From: Guyparkeria hydrothermalis | Lineage (GTDB): Bacteria > Pseudomonadota > Gammaproteobacteria > Halothiobacillales > Halothiobacillaceae | Assembly: GCF_023555375.1 (NCBI RefSeq) | Contig: NZ_JAJSEE010000001.1 | Span: forward strand, 496,001 to 560,000 | Reading direction: 5' to 3' | DNA: 64,000 nt | Part shown: in pieces, positions 47,763-56,880 of the stretch | Numbering within the stretch: the stretch's first letter is position 1 | How the letters are laid out: the number at the start of each line of letters is the position of its first letter | Position numbers and translations under genes: made by a program | The notes under the pieces: model-generated | The model's database searches: none | Seen by the model: the letters and a program-made list of their open reading frames with translations, nothing else | What the model was told of the DNA's origin: nothing

Positions 47763-49760
47763 ATGCCTGCCGACACCACGGCCACCCTGCTCTCCCTGCT
47801 GCTGATCTCGGTCGTCGCCGTGGTGGCGTTGCGCCGCCTGAACCTCCCGGCGATCCTCGGCTACCTCGCCGTGGGCGTGGTGGCCGGCCCGCATGCGCTC
47901 GGGCTGGTCAAGGACATCCACGACATCCATCTCATCGCCGAGTTCGGCGTGGTGTTCCTGCTGTTCATGCTGGGGCTGGAGTTCTCGCTCACGCGCCTGA
48001 TCGCGATGCGCCGGGCGGTGGTCGGCATGGGGGGCGCGCAGGTACTCCTCACCGCCGTGATCACCGGCGGCGCGGCCCTGATGATGGGCTTCTCGCCGGC
48101 CGCCGCCTTCACCCTGGCCGGGGTGATGACCGTCTCGTCGACCGCCATCGTCATCCGCCAGCTCGGCGAGCAGCTCGAGGTCAATTCCCGCCACGGCAAC
48201 AACGCCGTCGGCATCCTGCTGTTCCAGGACCTGGCGGTCATCCCCTTCCTGATCGTCATCCCGGTGCTCGGCGTGTCGGGCGCGGCGGGCGATGCGGGCA
48301 ACCTCACCCTGGAGATCACCCTGACGCTTGGCGCCGGCGTGCTCGCCGCGATCGGCCTGTTCTTCGGCGGGCGCTGGGTGCTGCGCCCGCTGTTCCGCGA
48401 GATCGCCAAGTCCCGCTCGGCCGAGCTGTTTACGCTGGCCGTCCTGCTGACCGTGCTGGGTGCCGGCTGGCTGACCAACGCCGCCGGCCTGTCCTGGGAG
48501 CTGGGCGCGTTCCTCGCCGGCATCGCGCTGTCCGAGACCCAGTACAAGCACCAGATCGAGGCCGACATCCGGCCCTTCCGCGACGTGCTGCTGGGGCTGT
48601 TCTTCATCACGATCGGCATGATGCTCGACGTCGGCGGCCTGCCGGAGATCGGTCACTGGGTGCTGATGTTCCTCGCCCTGCTGATCGCCGCCAAGACGGC
48701 CATCATCTTCCTGATCGGCCGCGCGATGGGCGAGGCGCCGGGCGTGGCCCTGCGCTCGGGCCTGGTCCTGGCCCAGGGGGGCGAATTCGGCTTTGCCATG
48801 CTCTCGATCGCCAGCCCCGACCTGATGACCGACATGCAGCACCAGATCGTGCTGGGCACCGTGATCTTCTCGATGGTGCTCACCCCGATCCTGGTCAAGT
48901 ACAACGGCACGATCGCCAAGCGTCTGGTGCCGGGCTACGCCAAGAGCCGACGCCAGCACAACGTGGAGGTGCGTGCCGATGCCAGCGACGTCTCGCGGCA
49001 CGTGCTGATCTGCGGCTTCGGTCGCGTCGGGCAGAACGTCGCCCGCCTGCTGAAGAGCGAAGGGATCGACTACACGGCGATCGAGGTCGACCCCGACATT
49101 GTCCAGCAAGCCAACGAGGCCGGCCTGCGCGTCTACTTCGGCAACTCCACGCACCTCGACATCCTGCAGTCGGCCGGGCTGGATCGGGCGCGCGCCGTGG
49201 TGATCAGCCACCTCGACGACGCCTCGACCATCAAGACCATCGAGGTGATCCGCGGCCACAACCGCGACATCCCGGTGATCGTGCGCACCCGCACCGACGA
49301 GCACCTCGATCGCATCCACGAGGCGGGCGCCACCGAGGTGGTCGCCTCGGTCTACGAGATGAGCCTCGCGCTGGGCGGGCACGTGTTGCGCACGCTCGAG
49401 GTGCCGCTGGCCAAGATCCTGCGCCAGATCCAGGAAATCCGCCAGGCCGACTACGCCCCGCTGCGTCACACCTTCCACGGCGACCGCGCCCGTGACGAGG
49501 ACGACTTCGCCCTGCTCGCTCCCCGCACCCTCAAGAACGTGGCACTGGTGCCGGGGGCCGCGGGCATCGGCAAGCAGCTGGGCGTCATCCTGACCGATCA
49601 CGACGGCGTGGTGGTCGATTCGATCAACCGCCATGGCATCCGCGGCGAGAGCCCGAGCGACGACGTCGAACTCCAGGAAGGCGACGTGCTGACGCTCTAC
49701 GGCTCGCCCGAGGCACTCGACACCGCCGAGCAATTATTGCTGACCGGCCGACCGGACTGA
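47763..49760 (+). CDS. Kef-type monovalent cation/proton antiporter (CPA2) with TrkA domains
   Basis: A 665-aa CPA2 transporter. Twelve or so N-terminal membrane spans (to about residue 385) include HALGLVKDI, LFMLGLEFSLTRL and LLFQDLAVIP. A RCK/TrkA-N domain follows at about 415-530 (VLICGFGRVGQNVARLL), then a TrkA-C domain (about 570-660). It probably moves K+ or Na+ against H+, gated by a nucleotide on the RCK domain. Glutathione-gated KefB/C have an ancillary KefG/F gene; none is next to this one. AAGGA lies 12 bases before the ATG. It stands alone, 134 bp after aat. Confidence 0.93.
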   Translation: MPADTTATLLSLLLISVVAVVALRRLNLPAILGYLAVGVVAGPHALGLVKDIHDIHLIAEFGVVFLLFMLGLEFSLTRLIAMRRAVVGMGGAQVLLTAVITGGAALMMGFSPAAAFTLAGVMTVSSTAIVIRQLGEQLEVNSRHGNNAVGILLFQDLAVIPFLIVIPVLGVSGAAGDAGNLTLEITLTLGAGVLAAIGLFFGGRWVLRPLFREIAKSRSAELFTLAVLLTVLGAGWLTNAAGLSWELGAFLAGIALSETQYKHQIEADIRPFRDVLLGLFFITIGMMLDVGGLPEIGHWVLMFLALLIAAKTAIIFLIGRAMGEAPGVALRSGLVLAQGGEFGFAMLSIASPDLMTDMQHQIVLGTVIFSMVLTPILVKYNGTIAKRLVPGYAKSRRQHNVEVRADASDVSRHVLICGFGRVGQNVARLLKSEGIDYTAIEVDPDIVQQANEAGLRVYFGNSTHLDILQSAGLDRARAVVISHLDDASTIKTIEVIRGHNRDIPVIVRTRTDEHLDRIHEAGATEVVASVYEMSLALGGHVLRTLEVPLAKILRQIQEIRQADYAPLRHTFHGDRARDEDDFALLAPRTLKNVALVPGAAGIGKQLGVILTDHDGVVVDSINRHGIRGESPSDDVELQEGDVLTLYGSPEALDTAEQLLLTGRPD

Positions 49761-49792
49761 CCGCCGGCAAACCCTCGGCAAGACGGGCGAGA

Positions 49793-49821
49793 TTGGAAAT
49801 CCGGCGGCATTTCACTAGGAT
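49793..49821 (+). promoter_or_regulatory. Promoter of the 77-aa gene
   Basis: TTGGAA (49793-49798) and TAGGAT (49816-49821) with an exact 17-bp spacer, 51 bp before the ATG. Confidence 0.6.
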
Positions 49822-49872
49822 AGGCCTATCAACGACAACGACCTGATCCCGAGGTCAGGGGAGGCAAGCGAC

Positions 49873-50106
49873 ATGATCGCGAATGTGGACAGCGGCTACA
49901 GCAACATCTCGGCCGCCGACGGCGTGCTCTCCACGCCGACCAACCAGCAGACGGTCAACCCGAGCGCCCAGACGCGCAACACGCCGGTGGAGAACCCGGT
50001 CGAGAACCGCGTCAACGGCGGCGAGCCGACCACGGCCACCCAGAACCGCGCCGGCGACGAGCAACAGGACGGCGGGCCGGGCAGCATGATCGACGTGCGC
50101 GCCTGA
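49873..50106 (+). CDS. Small disordered orphan protein (77 aa), unknown function
   Basis: Not recognised. The gene looks real: a promoter with ideal spacing, a GGGGAGG ribosome binding site nine bases before the ATG, and a strong terminator 43 bp after the stop make a complete single-gene unit. The 77 residues contain no Lys, Cys, Trp, Phe or His and a single Tyr. They are rich in Asn, Thr, Gln, Gly, Pro and Glu, with a short repeat VENPVENRVN, so the protein is acidic and probably disordered. No signal peptide or membrane segment is visible. Some flagellum- or surface-linked small proteins share this composition, but no assignment is made. Confidence 0.75.
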   Translation: MIANVDSGYSNISAADGVLSTPTNQQTVNPSAQTRNTPVENPVENRVNGGEPTTATQNRAGDEQQDGGPGSMIDVRA

Positions 50107-50148
50107 CGCGGATACATCGGCTCACGGCAGCGCCGGCGCTGCCACGGG

Positions 50149-50174
50149 ATGCGGGCTCCGGCCCGCATTTTTTT
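50149..50174 (+). terminator. Rho-independent terminator after the 77-aa gene
   Basis: ATGCGGGC-TCCG-GCCCGCAT (50149-50168) is a perfect 8-bp stem with a 4-nt loop, with a run of seven T's (50168-50174). The remaining 170 bp before mfd hold a weak -10 (GACAAT, about 76 bp before the ATG) and no other gene. Confidence 0.93.
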
Positions 50175-50346
50175 GTCCACCCGTTCCTGACAGCCCCGAG
50201 CCATGCCCCGGGCCATGACCGGACTCGTCCTCGTCTCGTCCCGGCCAGCCCTCCCTGTGCAGGCACGCGGCAAATGGGCGACAATCCCGCCTCCCGACCA
50301 CGTGCCGGCCACGGCCTGCCTCGACCACGATCCCTGATTCGACCCC

Positions 50347-53300
50347 ATGAGCGACGCCAAGCAGTCCATCGCCCAACCCGCCGATCCCGGCAACCCGATC
50401 TACCTGCGCGTGCACACCGAGCTCGGCCGGGCACTGGCCACGCGCCTGGCGACCATGGCCGCGGATCGACCGGTGCTGGCCGTCCTGCCCGACAGCCGGG
50501 TGGTCAACGACACCCGCGCGGCGCTCGCCTTCCTCGGCATCGAGGCAAGCGTCTTCCCCGACTGGGAAGTACTGCCCTACGACCGCTTCTCGCCGCATCA
50601 GGACCTGATCTCCGACCGGCTCTCCCGCCTTTGGCGCCTGCCCGGCGAATCGAACGGGCTGACCCTGATCGCCGCGCCCACCCTGCTCCAGCGACTGCCG
50701 CCGCCGGCGTTCGTCACCGGCCAGGGCATGGTCCTCGAGGTCGGGCAACGGCTGGATCGCGAGGCCTACCGCCATCAACTCGAGGAGGCCGGCTACAGCC
50801 TCGTCTCCACCGTCGAGCAGCACGGCGAGTACGCGCTACGCGGCGGACTGATCGACGTGTTCCCGATGGGCGCCAGCGAGCCGGTGCGCATCGACCTGTT
50901 CGACGACGAGATCGAGACCCTGCGTCACTTCGACCCCGAATCGCAGCGTTCCACCGAGACGGTCGAGGCGATCACCCTGCTACCGGCGCGCGAGTACCCG
51001 CTGACCGACAAGGGCATCGCCACCTTCCGACAGAACTGGCGCAACACCTTCGCCGGCGACCCGAGCCGCGCGCCGATCTACAAGCAGGTCTCCGAGGGAC
51101 TGGTCCCGGCGGGGATCGAGAGCTACCTGCCGCTGTTCTTCGACTCGACCGCGACCCTGTTCGACTTCCTGCCCGACTCGGCGCGCCTGCTGCTGTTCGA
51201 CGGGGTCGAGCAGTCGATCGACGCCTTCGTCGAGGAGACCAGCCAGCGCTTTGCCCAGCGTGCCGGCGACATCGATCACCCGATTCTCGCCCCCGAGGCG
51301 CTCTACCAGACACCCGGGGAATTCGGTGAACGGTTGAAGCGCCTGCCGCGCTGGCAACTGGTGGCCGGCGGCGACGAGCGCTTCCCGCAGGCCGCCGACA
51401 TCGGCGACCGCCCGCTGCCGGATCTTGCCGGCGGCAGCGCGGCCCAGGCGGCGGTGATCGAGCGCCTGGCCGCGTTCGCGCGCGAGTTCGACGGCCACAC
51501 CCTGCTGGTCGCCGAGAGCAGCGGTCGGCGCCAGGCCCTGGTCGAGCAGACCACCGCCGCCGGCCTCAAGCCGCAGGCCATTACCGGCTGGGAGCAGGCC
51601 GACCGGGCGCCGGTGACCGTCGCGGTGGCCGAACTCGAGCACGGCGCGATCCTGCCGACCACCGGTCGCCCGGTGGCGGTGATCAGCGAGACCAACCTGT
51701 TCGCCGAGCGGGTCGCCCAGCGGCGCGCGAAGTCCCGTCGTGGCCGAGACGCCGATGCCATCATCCAGAACCTCGACGACCTCGCCATCGGGGCACCCGT
51801 CGTCCACGAGGATCACGGGGTCGGCCGGTTCCAGGGGCTGGTCACGCTGGAGATGAACGACCAGCCGCAGGAATACCTGCTGCTGACCTACGCCGACGAC
51901 GACAAGCTCTACGTGCCGGTCTCCGGCCTCGAGCGCATCTCGCGCTACACCGGTGGTTCCGAGGAGACTGCGCCGCTGCACCGCCTGGGTTCCGGGCAGT
52001 GGGAGAAGGCGAAAAAACGCGCGGCCAGGCAGGTCCACGACGTCGCCGCCGAGTTGCTGGACATCCACGCCCGTCGCGCGGCGCGCAAGGGCACCTCGCT
52101 GACCACCGACGAGGCCGACTATCGCCAGTTCGCCGAGGAATTCGCCTTCGAACCCACCGACGATCAACGCCTGGCGATCGAGCAGGTACTCACCGACATG
52201 GCGGCCGGCCAGCCGATGGACCGGGTCGTCTGCGGCGACGTCGGCTTCGGCAAGACCGAGGTGGCCATGCGCGCGGCCTTCGTCGCCGTGCAGAACGGCG
52301 CGCAGGTCGCCGTGCTGGTGCCGACCACCCTGCTCGCCGAGCAGCACATGCGAAACTTCCGTGACCGCTTCGCCAACTGGCCGGTGACCATCGAGAGCCT
52401 CTCGCGCCTGTCGGGCGGGAAGAAGACCGGCGAGCTGCGCGAGCGCATCAAGGCCGGCCAGGTCGACATCGTCATCGGCACGCACAAGCTGCTGCGCGAC
52501 TCGCCCGAGTTCGCCAACCTCGGGCTGGTGATCATCGACGAGGAGCAGCGCTTCGGCGTGCGCGACAAGGAACGCCTCAAGGCCCTGCGCGCCGAGGTGG
52601 ATCTCCTGACCCTGACCGCCACGCCCATCCCGCGCACGCTCAACATGGCGCTCTCGGGCATCCGGGACCTGTCGATCATCGCCACCCCGCCGCGCGAGCG
52701 CCTGGCGGTCAAGACCGTGATCCTGCGCTGGGACGAGGTGCAGATCCGCGAGGCGATCCAGCGGGAACTCAAGCGCGGCGGCCAGGTGTACTTCCTGCAC
52801 AACGAGGTCAAGAGCATCGACCGCATGGCGCGCCTGGTCGAGGAGATCGTGCCGGAGGCGCGCATCGGCGTGGCCCACGGGCAGATGGGCGAACGCGGGC
52901 TCGAGCAGGTGATGTCGGACTTCTACCACCAGCGTTTCAACGTGCTGGTCTCGACCACGATCATCGAGTCGGGGATCGACATCCCCACCGCCAACACTAT
53001 CCTGATCCACCGCGCCGACAAGTTCGGCCTGGCGCAGCTCCACCAGCTGCGCGGCCGGGTGGGTCGCTCGCACCACCGCGCCTACGCCTACCTAATCACC
53101 CCGGAGCCGGGTCAGCTCACCCCGGATGCGCAAAAACGCCTCGAGGCGATCGCCGCGCTCGAGGACCTGGGCGTGGGCTTCACGCTCTCCACCCACGATC
53201 TCGAGATCCGTGGCGCCGGCGAGCTCTTGGGCTCGGGTCAGTCCGGGCAGATGCACGAGGTCGGCTACCGCTACTACATGCAACTGCTCGACCGGGCGGT

Positions 53301-53811
53301 GGCCGCCATCCGCGAGGGACGCGAGCCGGCGCTCGATGCCCCCCTGCCCCCCTCGAGCACCGAGGTCGACCTGGGCGAGCCAGCCCTGATCCCCGAGGAC
53401 TACGTCAGTGACGTGCACACCCGCCTGACCCTCTACAAGCGCCTGTCCACCGCCGAGAGCGACGAGGCGCTCGACGAGCTCAAGGTGGAACTGATCGACC
53501 GCTTCGGCCTGCTGCCCGAGCCGGTCGTCGCCCTGGTCGAGACCCACCGACTGCGCATCCGGGCCCGCCGGATCGGCATCACCAAGATCGAGCTGACCGC
53601 CCGTGGCGGCCGGCTGATCTTCGGCGAGAATGCCCGCATCGACCCGGCCAAGCTGGTCGCCGCCGTGCAGGCCGCCCCGGACACCTATCGCCTGTCGGCC
53701 GACACGCTGCGCTTTACCCGCGACATGGCGACGCTCGACGACCGCCTGAAGACCATCGAGGTCATCCTGGCCGACATCGCCCTGCCCGAGCGCGAGGAAA
53801 CCACGGCATGA
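50347..53811 (+). CDS. mfd: Transcription-repair coupling factor
   Basis: A 1154-aa DNA translocase that removes stalled RNA polymerase and recruits UvrA. Order: UvrB-like N-terminal domain (about 1-340), the RNA-polymerase-interacting (CarD-like) domain near 478-545 (VHEDHGVGRFQGL), superfamily 2 motor with Walker A GDVGFGKTE (about 629) and DEEQ (about 730), HQLRGRVGRS motif VI, then the TRCF C-terminal regulatory domain. E. coli Mfd is 1148 aa. The last codons overlap the RDD gene start by 4 bp. Confidence 0.97.
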   Translation: MSDAKQSIAQPADPGNPIYLRVHTELGRALATRLATMAADRPVLAVLPDSRVVNDTRAALAFLGIEASVFPDWEVLPYDRFSPHQDLISDRLSRLWRLPGESNGLTLIAAPTLLQRLPPPAFVTGQGMVLEVGQRLDREAYRHQLEEAGYSLVSTVEQHGEYALRGGLIDVFPMGASEPVRIDLFDDEIETLRHFDPESQRSTETVEAITLLPAREYPLTDKGIATFRQNWRNTFAGDPSRAPIYKQVSEGLVPAGIESYLPLFFDSTATLFDFLPDSARLLLFDGVEQSIDAFVEETSQRFAQRAGDIDHPILAPEALYQTPGEFGERLKRLPRWQLVAGGDERFPQAADIGDRPLPDLAGGSAAQAAVIERLAAFAREFDGHTLLVAESSGRRQALVEQTTAAGLKPQAITGWEQADRAPVTVAVAELEHGAILPTTGRPVAVISETNLFAERVAQRRAKSRRGRDADAIIQNLDDLAIGAPVVHEDHGVGRFQGLVTLEMNDQPQEYLLLTYADDDKLYVPVSGLERISRYTGGSEETAPLHRLGSGQWEKAKKRAARQVHDVAAELLDIHARRAARKGTSLTTDEADYRQFAEEFAFEPTDDQRLAIEQVLTDMAAGQPMDRVVCGDVGFGKTEVAMRAAFVAVQNGAQVAVLVPTTLLAEQHMRNFRDRFANWPVTIESLSRLSGGKKTGELRERIKAGQVDIVIGTHKLLRDSPEFANLGLVIIDEEQRFGVRDKERLKALRAEVDLLTLTATPIPRTLNMALSGIRDLSIIATPPRERLAVKTVILRWDEVQIREAIQRELKRGGQVYFLHNEVKSIDRMARLVEEIVPEARIGVAHGQMGERGLEQVMSDFYHQRFNVLVSTTIIESGIDIPTANTILIHRADKFGLAQLHQLRGRVGRSHHRAYAYLITPEPGQLTPDAQKRLEAIAALEDLGVGFTLSTHDLEIRGAGELLGSGQSGQMHEVGYRYYMQLLDRAVAAIREGREPALDAPLPPSSTEVDLGEPALIPEDYVSDVHTRLTLYKRLSTAESDEALDELKVELIDRFGLLPEPVVALVETHRLRIRARRIGITKIELTARGGRLIFGENARIDPAKLVAAVQAAPDTYRLSADTLRFTRDMATLDDRLKTIEVILADIALPEREETTA

Positions 53812-54260
53812 CGACCGAAACGCCCCCGAAGCGCCCGGCGCGCACCGCGCCCCTGTGGCGACGCGCCGCCGCCCTGTTCTACGACACGCTGTTCGTGATC
53901 GCCGTGGTGATCCTGGCGACGTTCATCGCCCTGGTCTTCACGGGCGGCGAGCCGGTTCCGCCGGAGGGGCCGCTCCAGTGGCTGTTCCGCCTCTACCTGC
54001 TCGCCTGGATCGCCGCCTACTTCGTCTTCTTCTGGTGCCGCTTCGGTCAGACGCCGGGCATGAAGGTCTGGCGCCTGCTGCTGATCCGCGAGCGTGCCGG
54101 CCCCTGCATCGGCCCGATGCTCGCGCGCTTCGGCTTCGGCCTGCTGAGCCTCGCCACGCTGGGCCTGCTGTTCTTCATCACGGTCCGCGACCCGCAACGC
54201 CGCAGCTGGATCGACGACCGACAGGCCATGCGGGTGGTGCAGTTGCTGCCCGGCGGCTGA
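53808..54260 (+). CDS. RDD family membrane protein
   Basis: A 150-aa small membrane protein with two or three spans (about 20-42, 60-80, 105-125). The family features are an Arg near the start of TM1 (WRRAAALFYDTLFV), a TPGMKVWRLLLI loop and a final span followed by RRSWIDDRQA. The N terminus is Pro/Arg-rich. Function of RDD proteins is mostly unknown; some act as Na+/H+ antiporters. It is co-translated with mfd. Confidence 0.9.
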   Translation: MTTETPPKRPARTAPLWRRAAALFYDTLFVIAVVILATFIALVFTGGEPVPPEGPLQWLFRLYLLAWIAAYFVFFWCRFGQTPGMKVWRLLLIRERAGPCIGPMLARFGFGLLSLATLGLLFFITVRDPQRRSWIDDRQAMRVVQLLPGG

Positions 54261-54288
54261 CCCACCCCAAGGGAAACGAGCCAAAAAG

Positions 54289-54320
54289 AAAGGCCCCGGG
54301 ACGTATGTCCCGGGGCCTTT
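54289..54320. terminator. Bidirectional terminator between the RDD gene and ftsZ
   Basis: A perfect 14-bp stem from AAAGGCCCCGGGAC (54289-54302) to GTCCCGGGGCCTTT (54307-54320) with the loop GTAT. T's on the plus side and A's on the other side let it serve both the RDD transcript and the ftsZ transcript. Confidence 0.93.
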
Positions 54321-54367
54321 GGTTTGCCTCGCGAGTGTTGCCCCGGCGATCAGCCGGGGGCCGTCAT

Positions 54368-55525
54368 TCAGTCCGCCTGGTGGCGCAGGAACGACGGGAT
54401 GTCGATGGTGTCGAGGTTGATCGCGGTGTTGCCGCGATGCGCGGTGCCGGCGTAGGCCTGCTGGGCCTCGGCGCGCGGCTGCTCGCTCGACTCGGTCGAT
54501 TCCTCGCGGCGGGCGTTGTCGATCACCACGCGCGGCTTGCTCGACTCGGCGTTGACGTTCTTGATCCGCGACAAGCCGGTGGCCACCAGGGTGACGCGCA
54601 GCTGGCCGTCGAGCTCGTCGTCGACTGCCGTGCCCACCTTGACCACGGCCTCGTCGCCGGCCAGGCCCTGGACCATCTCGCCGATCTCCATGAACTCGCC
54701 GATCGAGAGATCGCCGTTGGAGGTGACGTTGACCAGGATGCCCTCGGCACCGGTGAGGTTGATGTCGTCGAGCAGCGGGCTGTGGATGGCCGCCTCGGCC
54801 GCCTCGGCGGCGCGGTTGTCGCCGGTGCCGATGCCGGTGCCCATCATCGCGGTGCCCTTCTCGGTCATGATCGCGCGCACGTCGGCGAAGTCGAGGTTGA
54901 TCTCGCCCGGACGGGTGATCAGCTCGGAGATGCCGGCCACGGCGGTGAACAGCACCTCGTTGGCGGCGGCGAAGGCGTCACGCAGGGCGGCCTGCTTGCC
55001 CATCACCGCGGTGAGCTGGTCGTTCGGGATAACGATCAGCGAGTCGACGTTGTCCTCCAGTTCCTGGATGCCCTCCATGGCCACGGCGGTGCGCTTCTTG
55101 CCCTCGAAGGAGAACGGCCGGGTGACGACCGCCACGGTCAGGATGTTCATGTCGCGCGCGATCTGCGCGATCACCGGGGCCGCCCCCGTGCCGGTGCCGC
55201 CGCCCATGCCGGTGGTGATGAACAGCATGTTGGCATCACTGATCGCTTCCTGGATCTGCTCGCGGTCCTCGAGCGCGGCCTGGCGGCCCAGCTCCGGGTC
55301 GGCACCGGCGCCCAGGCCCTTGGTGATGTTCGCGCCGATCTGCAGCTGCGAGGGCGCGTTGCTCTTTACCAGCGCCTGGGCGTCGGTATTGGCGCTGATG
55401 TACTCGATCCCCTCGATGTGCTGCTGAACCATGTGGGCCACGGCGTTACCACCGCCGCCCCCAACGCCGATGACCTTGATCTTGGCGCTTTCGGTCTGCA
55501 TTTCAGCCATTGTCCAGTTGCTCAT
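54368..55525 (-). CDS. ftsZ: Cell division protein FtsZ
   Basis: A 385-aa tubulin-like GTPase that forms the division ring. GGGTGTG is at residues 108-114, the T7 loop follows in INLDFADVRAIM, and the C-terminal peptide DIPSFLRHQAD binds FtsA/ZipA. The ATG at 55525 has an AAGGAG ribosome binding site nine bases upstream; the frame extends to 55585 without conservation. It is the last gene of the dcw cluster here: lpxC, which usually follows, is replaced by a terminator and the convergent RDD/mfd pair. Confidence 0.97.
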   Translation of the reverse strand: MSNWTMAEMQTESAKIKVIGVGGGGGNAVAHMVQQHIEGIEYISANTDAQALVKSNAPSQLQIGANITKGLGAGADPELGRQAALEDREQIQEAISDANMLFITTGMGGGTGTGAAPVIAQIARDMNILTVAVVTRPFSFEGKKRTAVAMEGIQELEDNVDSLIVIPNDQLTAVMGKQAALRDAFAAANEVLFTAVAGISELITRPGEINLDFADVRAIMTEKGTAMMGTGIGTGDNRAAEAAEAAIHSPLLDDINLTGAEGILVNVTSNGDLSIGEFMEIGEMVQGLAGDEAVVKVGTAVDDELDGQLRVTLVATGLSRIKNVNAESSKPRVVIDNARREESTESSEQPRAEAQQAYAGTAHRGNTAINLDTIDIPSFLRHQAD

Positions 55526-55571
55526 GGTGTCGTCTCCTTCTCTCGCGTGGCGTTCGTATGAATCGTGTGAA

Positions 55572-56816
55572 TCAGAAGTGGTCACGGAACCAGCCCTTCA
55601 GGCGTTCCAGAACATTTCCATGGGCCGTTGCCGGTCCATGGGCCGTTTGTTCGCGGGCCTGTTCCAGCCCGTGCAGCATCAAGCCAATCCCGGCCGCGTT
55701 TGCCGGGTCCCCCAAGGCATCGAGATTGCCGACCACCCCCTGGGGCGTGCCCAGGCGGGCCGGCATCTGCAGAAAGTCTTCGGCCAACTCGACGAAGCCC
55801 GGCATCTGCGCCGTGCCGCCGGTCAACACCACGCCGGCATTGACCAGGTTCTGGTAGCCCGACTGGCGGATCTCCTCCTGCACGTAGGAGAGGAGCTCCT
55901 CGACCCGCGGGCGGACGATGCGCATCATCGTCTCCTGCGGGATGCGCCGCGGCGGGCGGCCCGAGACGCCCGGCACTTCGATTGCACGCGAGGCCTCGCG
56001 GTCGTCCAGCGTCCCTAAGTTGGCGTGGTTGATCTTGATCTTCTCGGCCTCCGCCGGCGGCGTGGTCAGGCCGTAGGAGAGGTCGTTGGTGATCTGCTCG
56101 CCGGCAATCGGCAGGACCGCGGCGTAGCGCAACGCCCCGCCGGTGTAGATCGCGACATCGGTGGTGCCGCCGCCGATATCGATCAGCACCACCCCGAGCT
56201 CGCGCTCGTCGTCGTTGAGCACGGCGCGGGCCGCGGCGATCGGCTCGAGGATGGTGCCCTCGACGTGGACGTCACAGCGCTCGACGCACTTGATCACGTT
56301 CTGCACGTTGTTGGCCGCCGAGGTGACGATGTGGACGTTCGCCTCGAGGCGATGGCCACTCATGCCCTGCGGCTTGCGGATGCCGTCCTGGCCGTCGATG
56401 CGGAATTCCTGCGGCTCGCAGTGCAGGATCTGCTGGCCGTCGGGGATCTTGACCGCGCGCGCCGACTGGATGACCTGACTGACGTCGGCGTCGGTGATCT
56501 CGCGCCCCCCGGTGCCGGTCATGCCCTGCGAGTCCATGCTGCGCACGTGATCGCCGGCCACGCCCACCCAGGCCGAGCCGATCTCGCAGTCCGACAGGGC
56601 GCTCGCCCCGTCGATCGCCCGGCGGATGGCCATCGAGGTGGATTCGATATCGACCACCGAGCCACGCCGCAGACCCTTGTTGGTCGGATGCGAGCCGTAG
56701 CCGATCAGGCTCAGTCGCCCGTCGCCGTCGCATTCGCCAACGAGGGCCGCCACCTTGCTGGTGCCGATGTCGAGTCCGACAACGAACTCCCGCTCCCCTT
56801 TTCTCAACGCGCTCAT
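55572..56816 (-). CDS. ftsA: Cell division protein FtsA
   Basis: A 414-aa actin-like protein that anchors FtsZ to the membrane. It begins REFVVGLDIGTSKVAALVGE, has the GGGTTDVAI phosphate loop and VLTGGTAQMPG, and ends in an amphipathic helix (NVLERLKGWFRDHF) for membrane binding. The ATG at 56816 has an AAGGGC ribosome binding site; upstream residues in frame are unconserved. It follows ftsQ after 64 bp and precedes ftsZ by 46 bp. Confidence 0.97.
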   Translation of the reverse strand: MSALRKGEREFVVGLDIGTSKVAALVGECDGDGRLSLIGYGSHPTNKGLRRGSVVDIESTSMAIRRAIDGASALSDCEIGSAWVGVAGDHVRSMDSQGMTGTGGREITDADVSQVIQSARAVKIPDGQQILHCEPQEFRIDGQDGIRKPQGMSGHRLEANVHIVTSAANNVQNVIKCVERCDVHVEGTILEPIAAARAVLNDDERELGVVLIDIGGGTTDVAIYTGGALRYAAVLPIAGEQITNDLSYGLTTPPAEAEKIKINHANLGTLDDREASRAIEVPGVSGRPPRRIPQETMMRIVRPRVEELLSYVQEEIRQSGYQNLVNAGVVLTGGTAQMPGFVELAEDFLQMPARLGTPQGVVGNLDALGDPANAAGIGLMLHGLEQAREQTAHGPATAHGNVLERLKGWFRDHF

Positions 56817-56880
56817 GCTGTGTTTCTGCCCTTGATTGCCATGGTTTCCGAACTGTCCTGGCTCCGGAACATCCCTGCTG

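Noticed and set aside
47715-49733. 672-codon open frame antisense to the Kef-type antiporter
   Set aside because: Shadow of a clearly conserved gene; composition is low-complexity Asp/Gln/His/Arg.
49133-50434. Minus-strand open frames overlapping the 77-aa gene and mfd start
   Set aside because: The plus-strand gene has promoter, ribosome binding site and terminator; the antisense frames have none.
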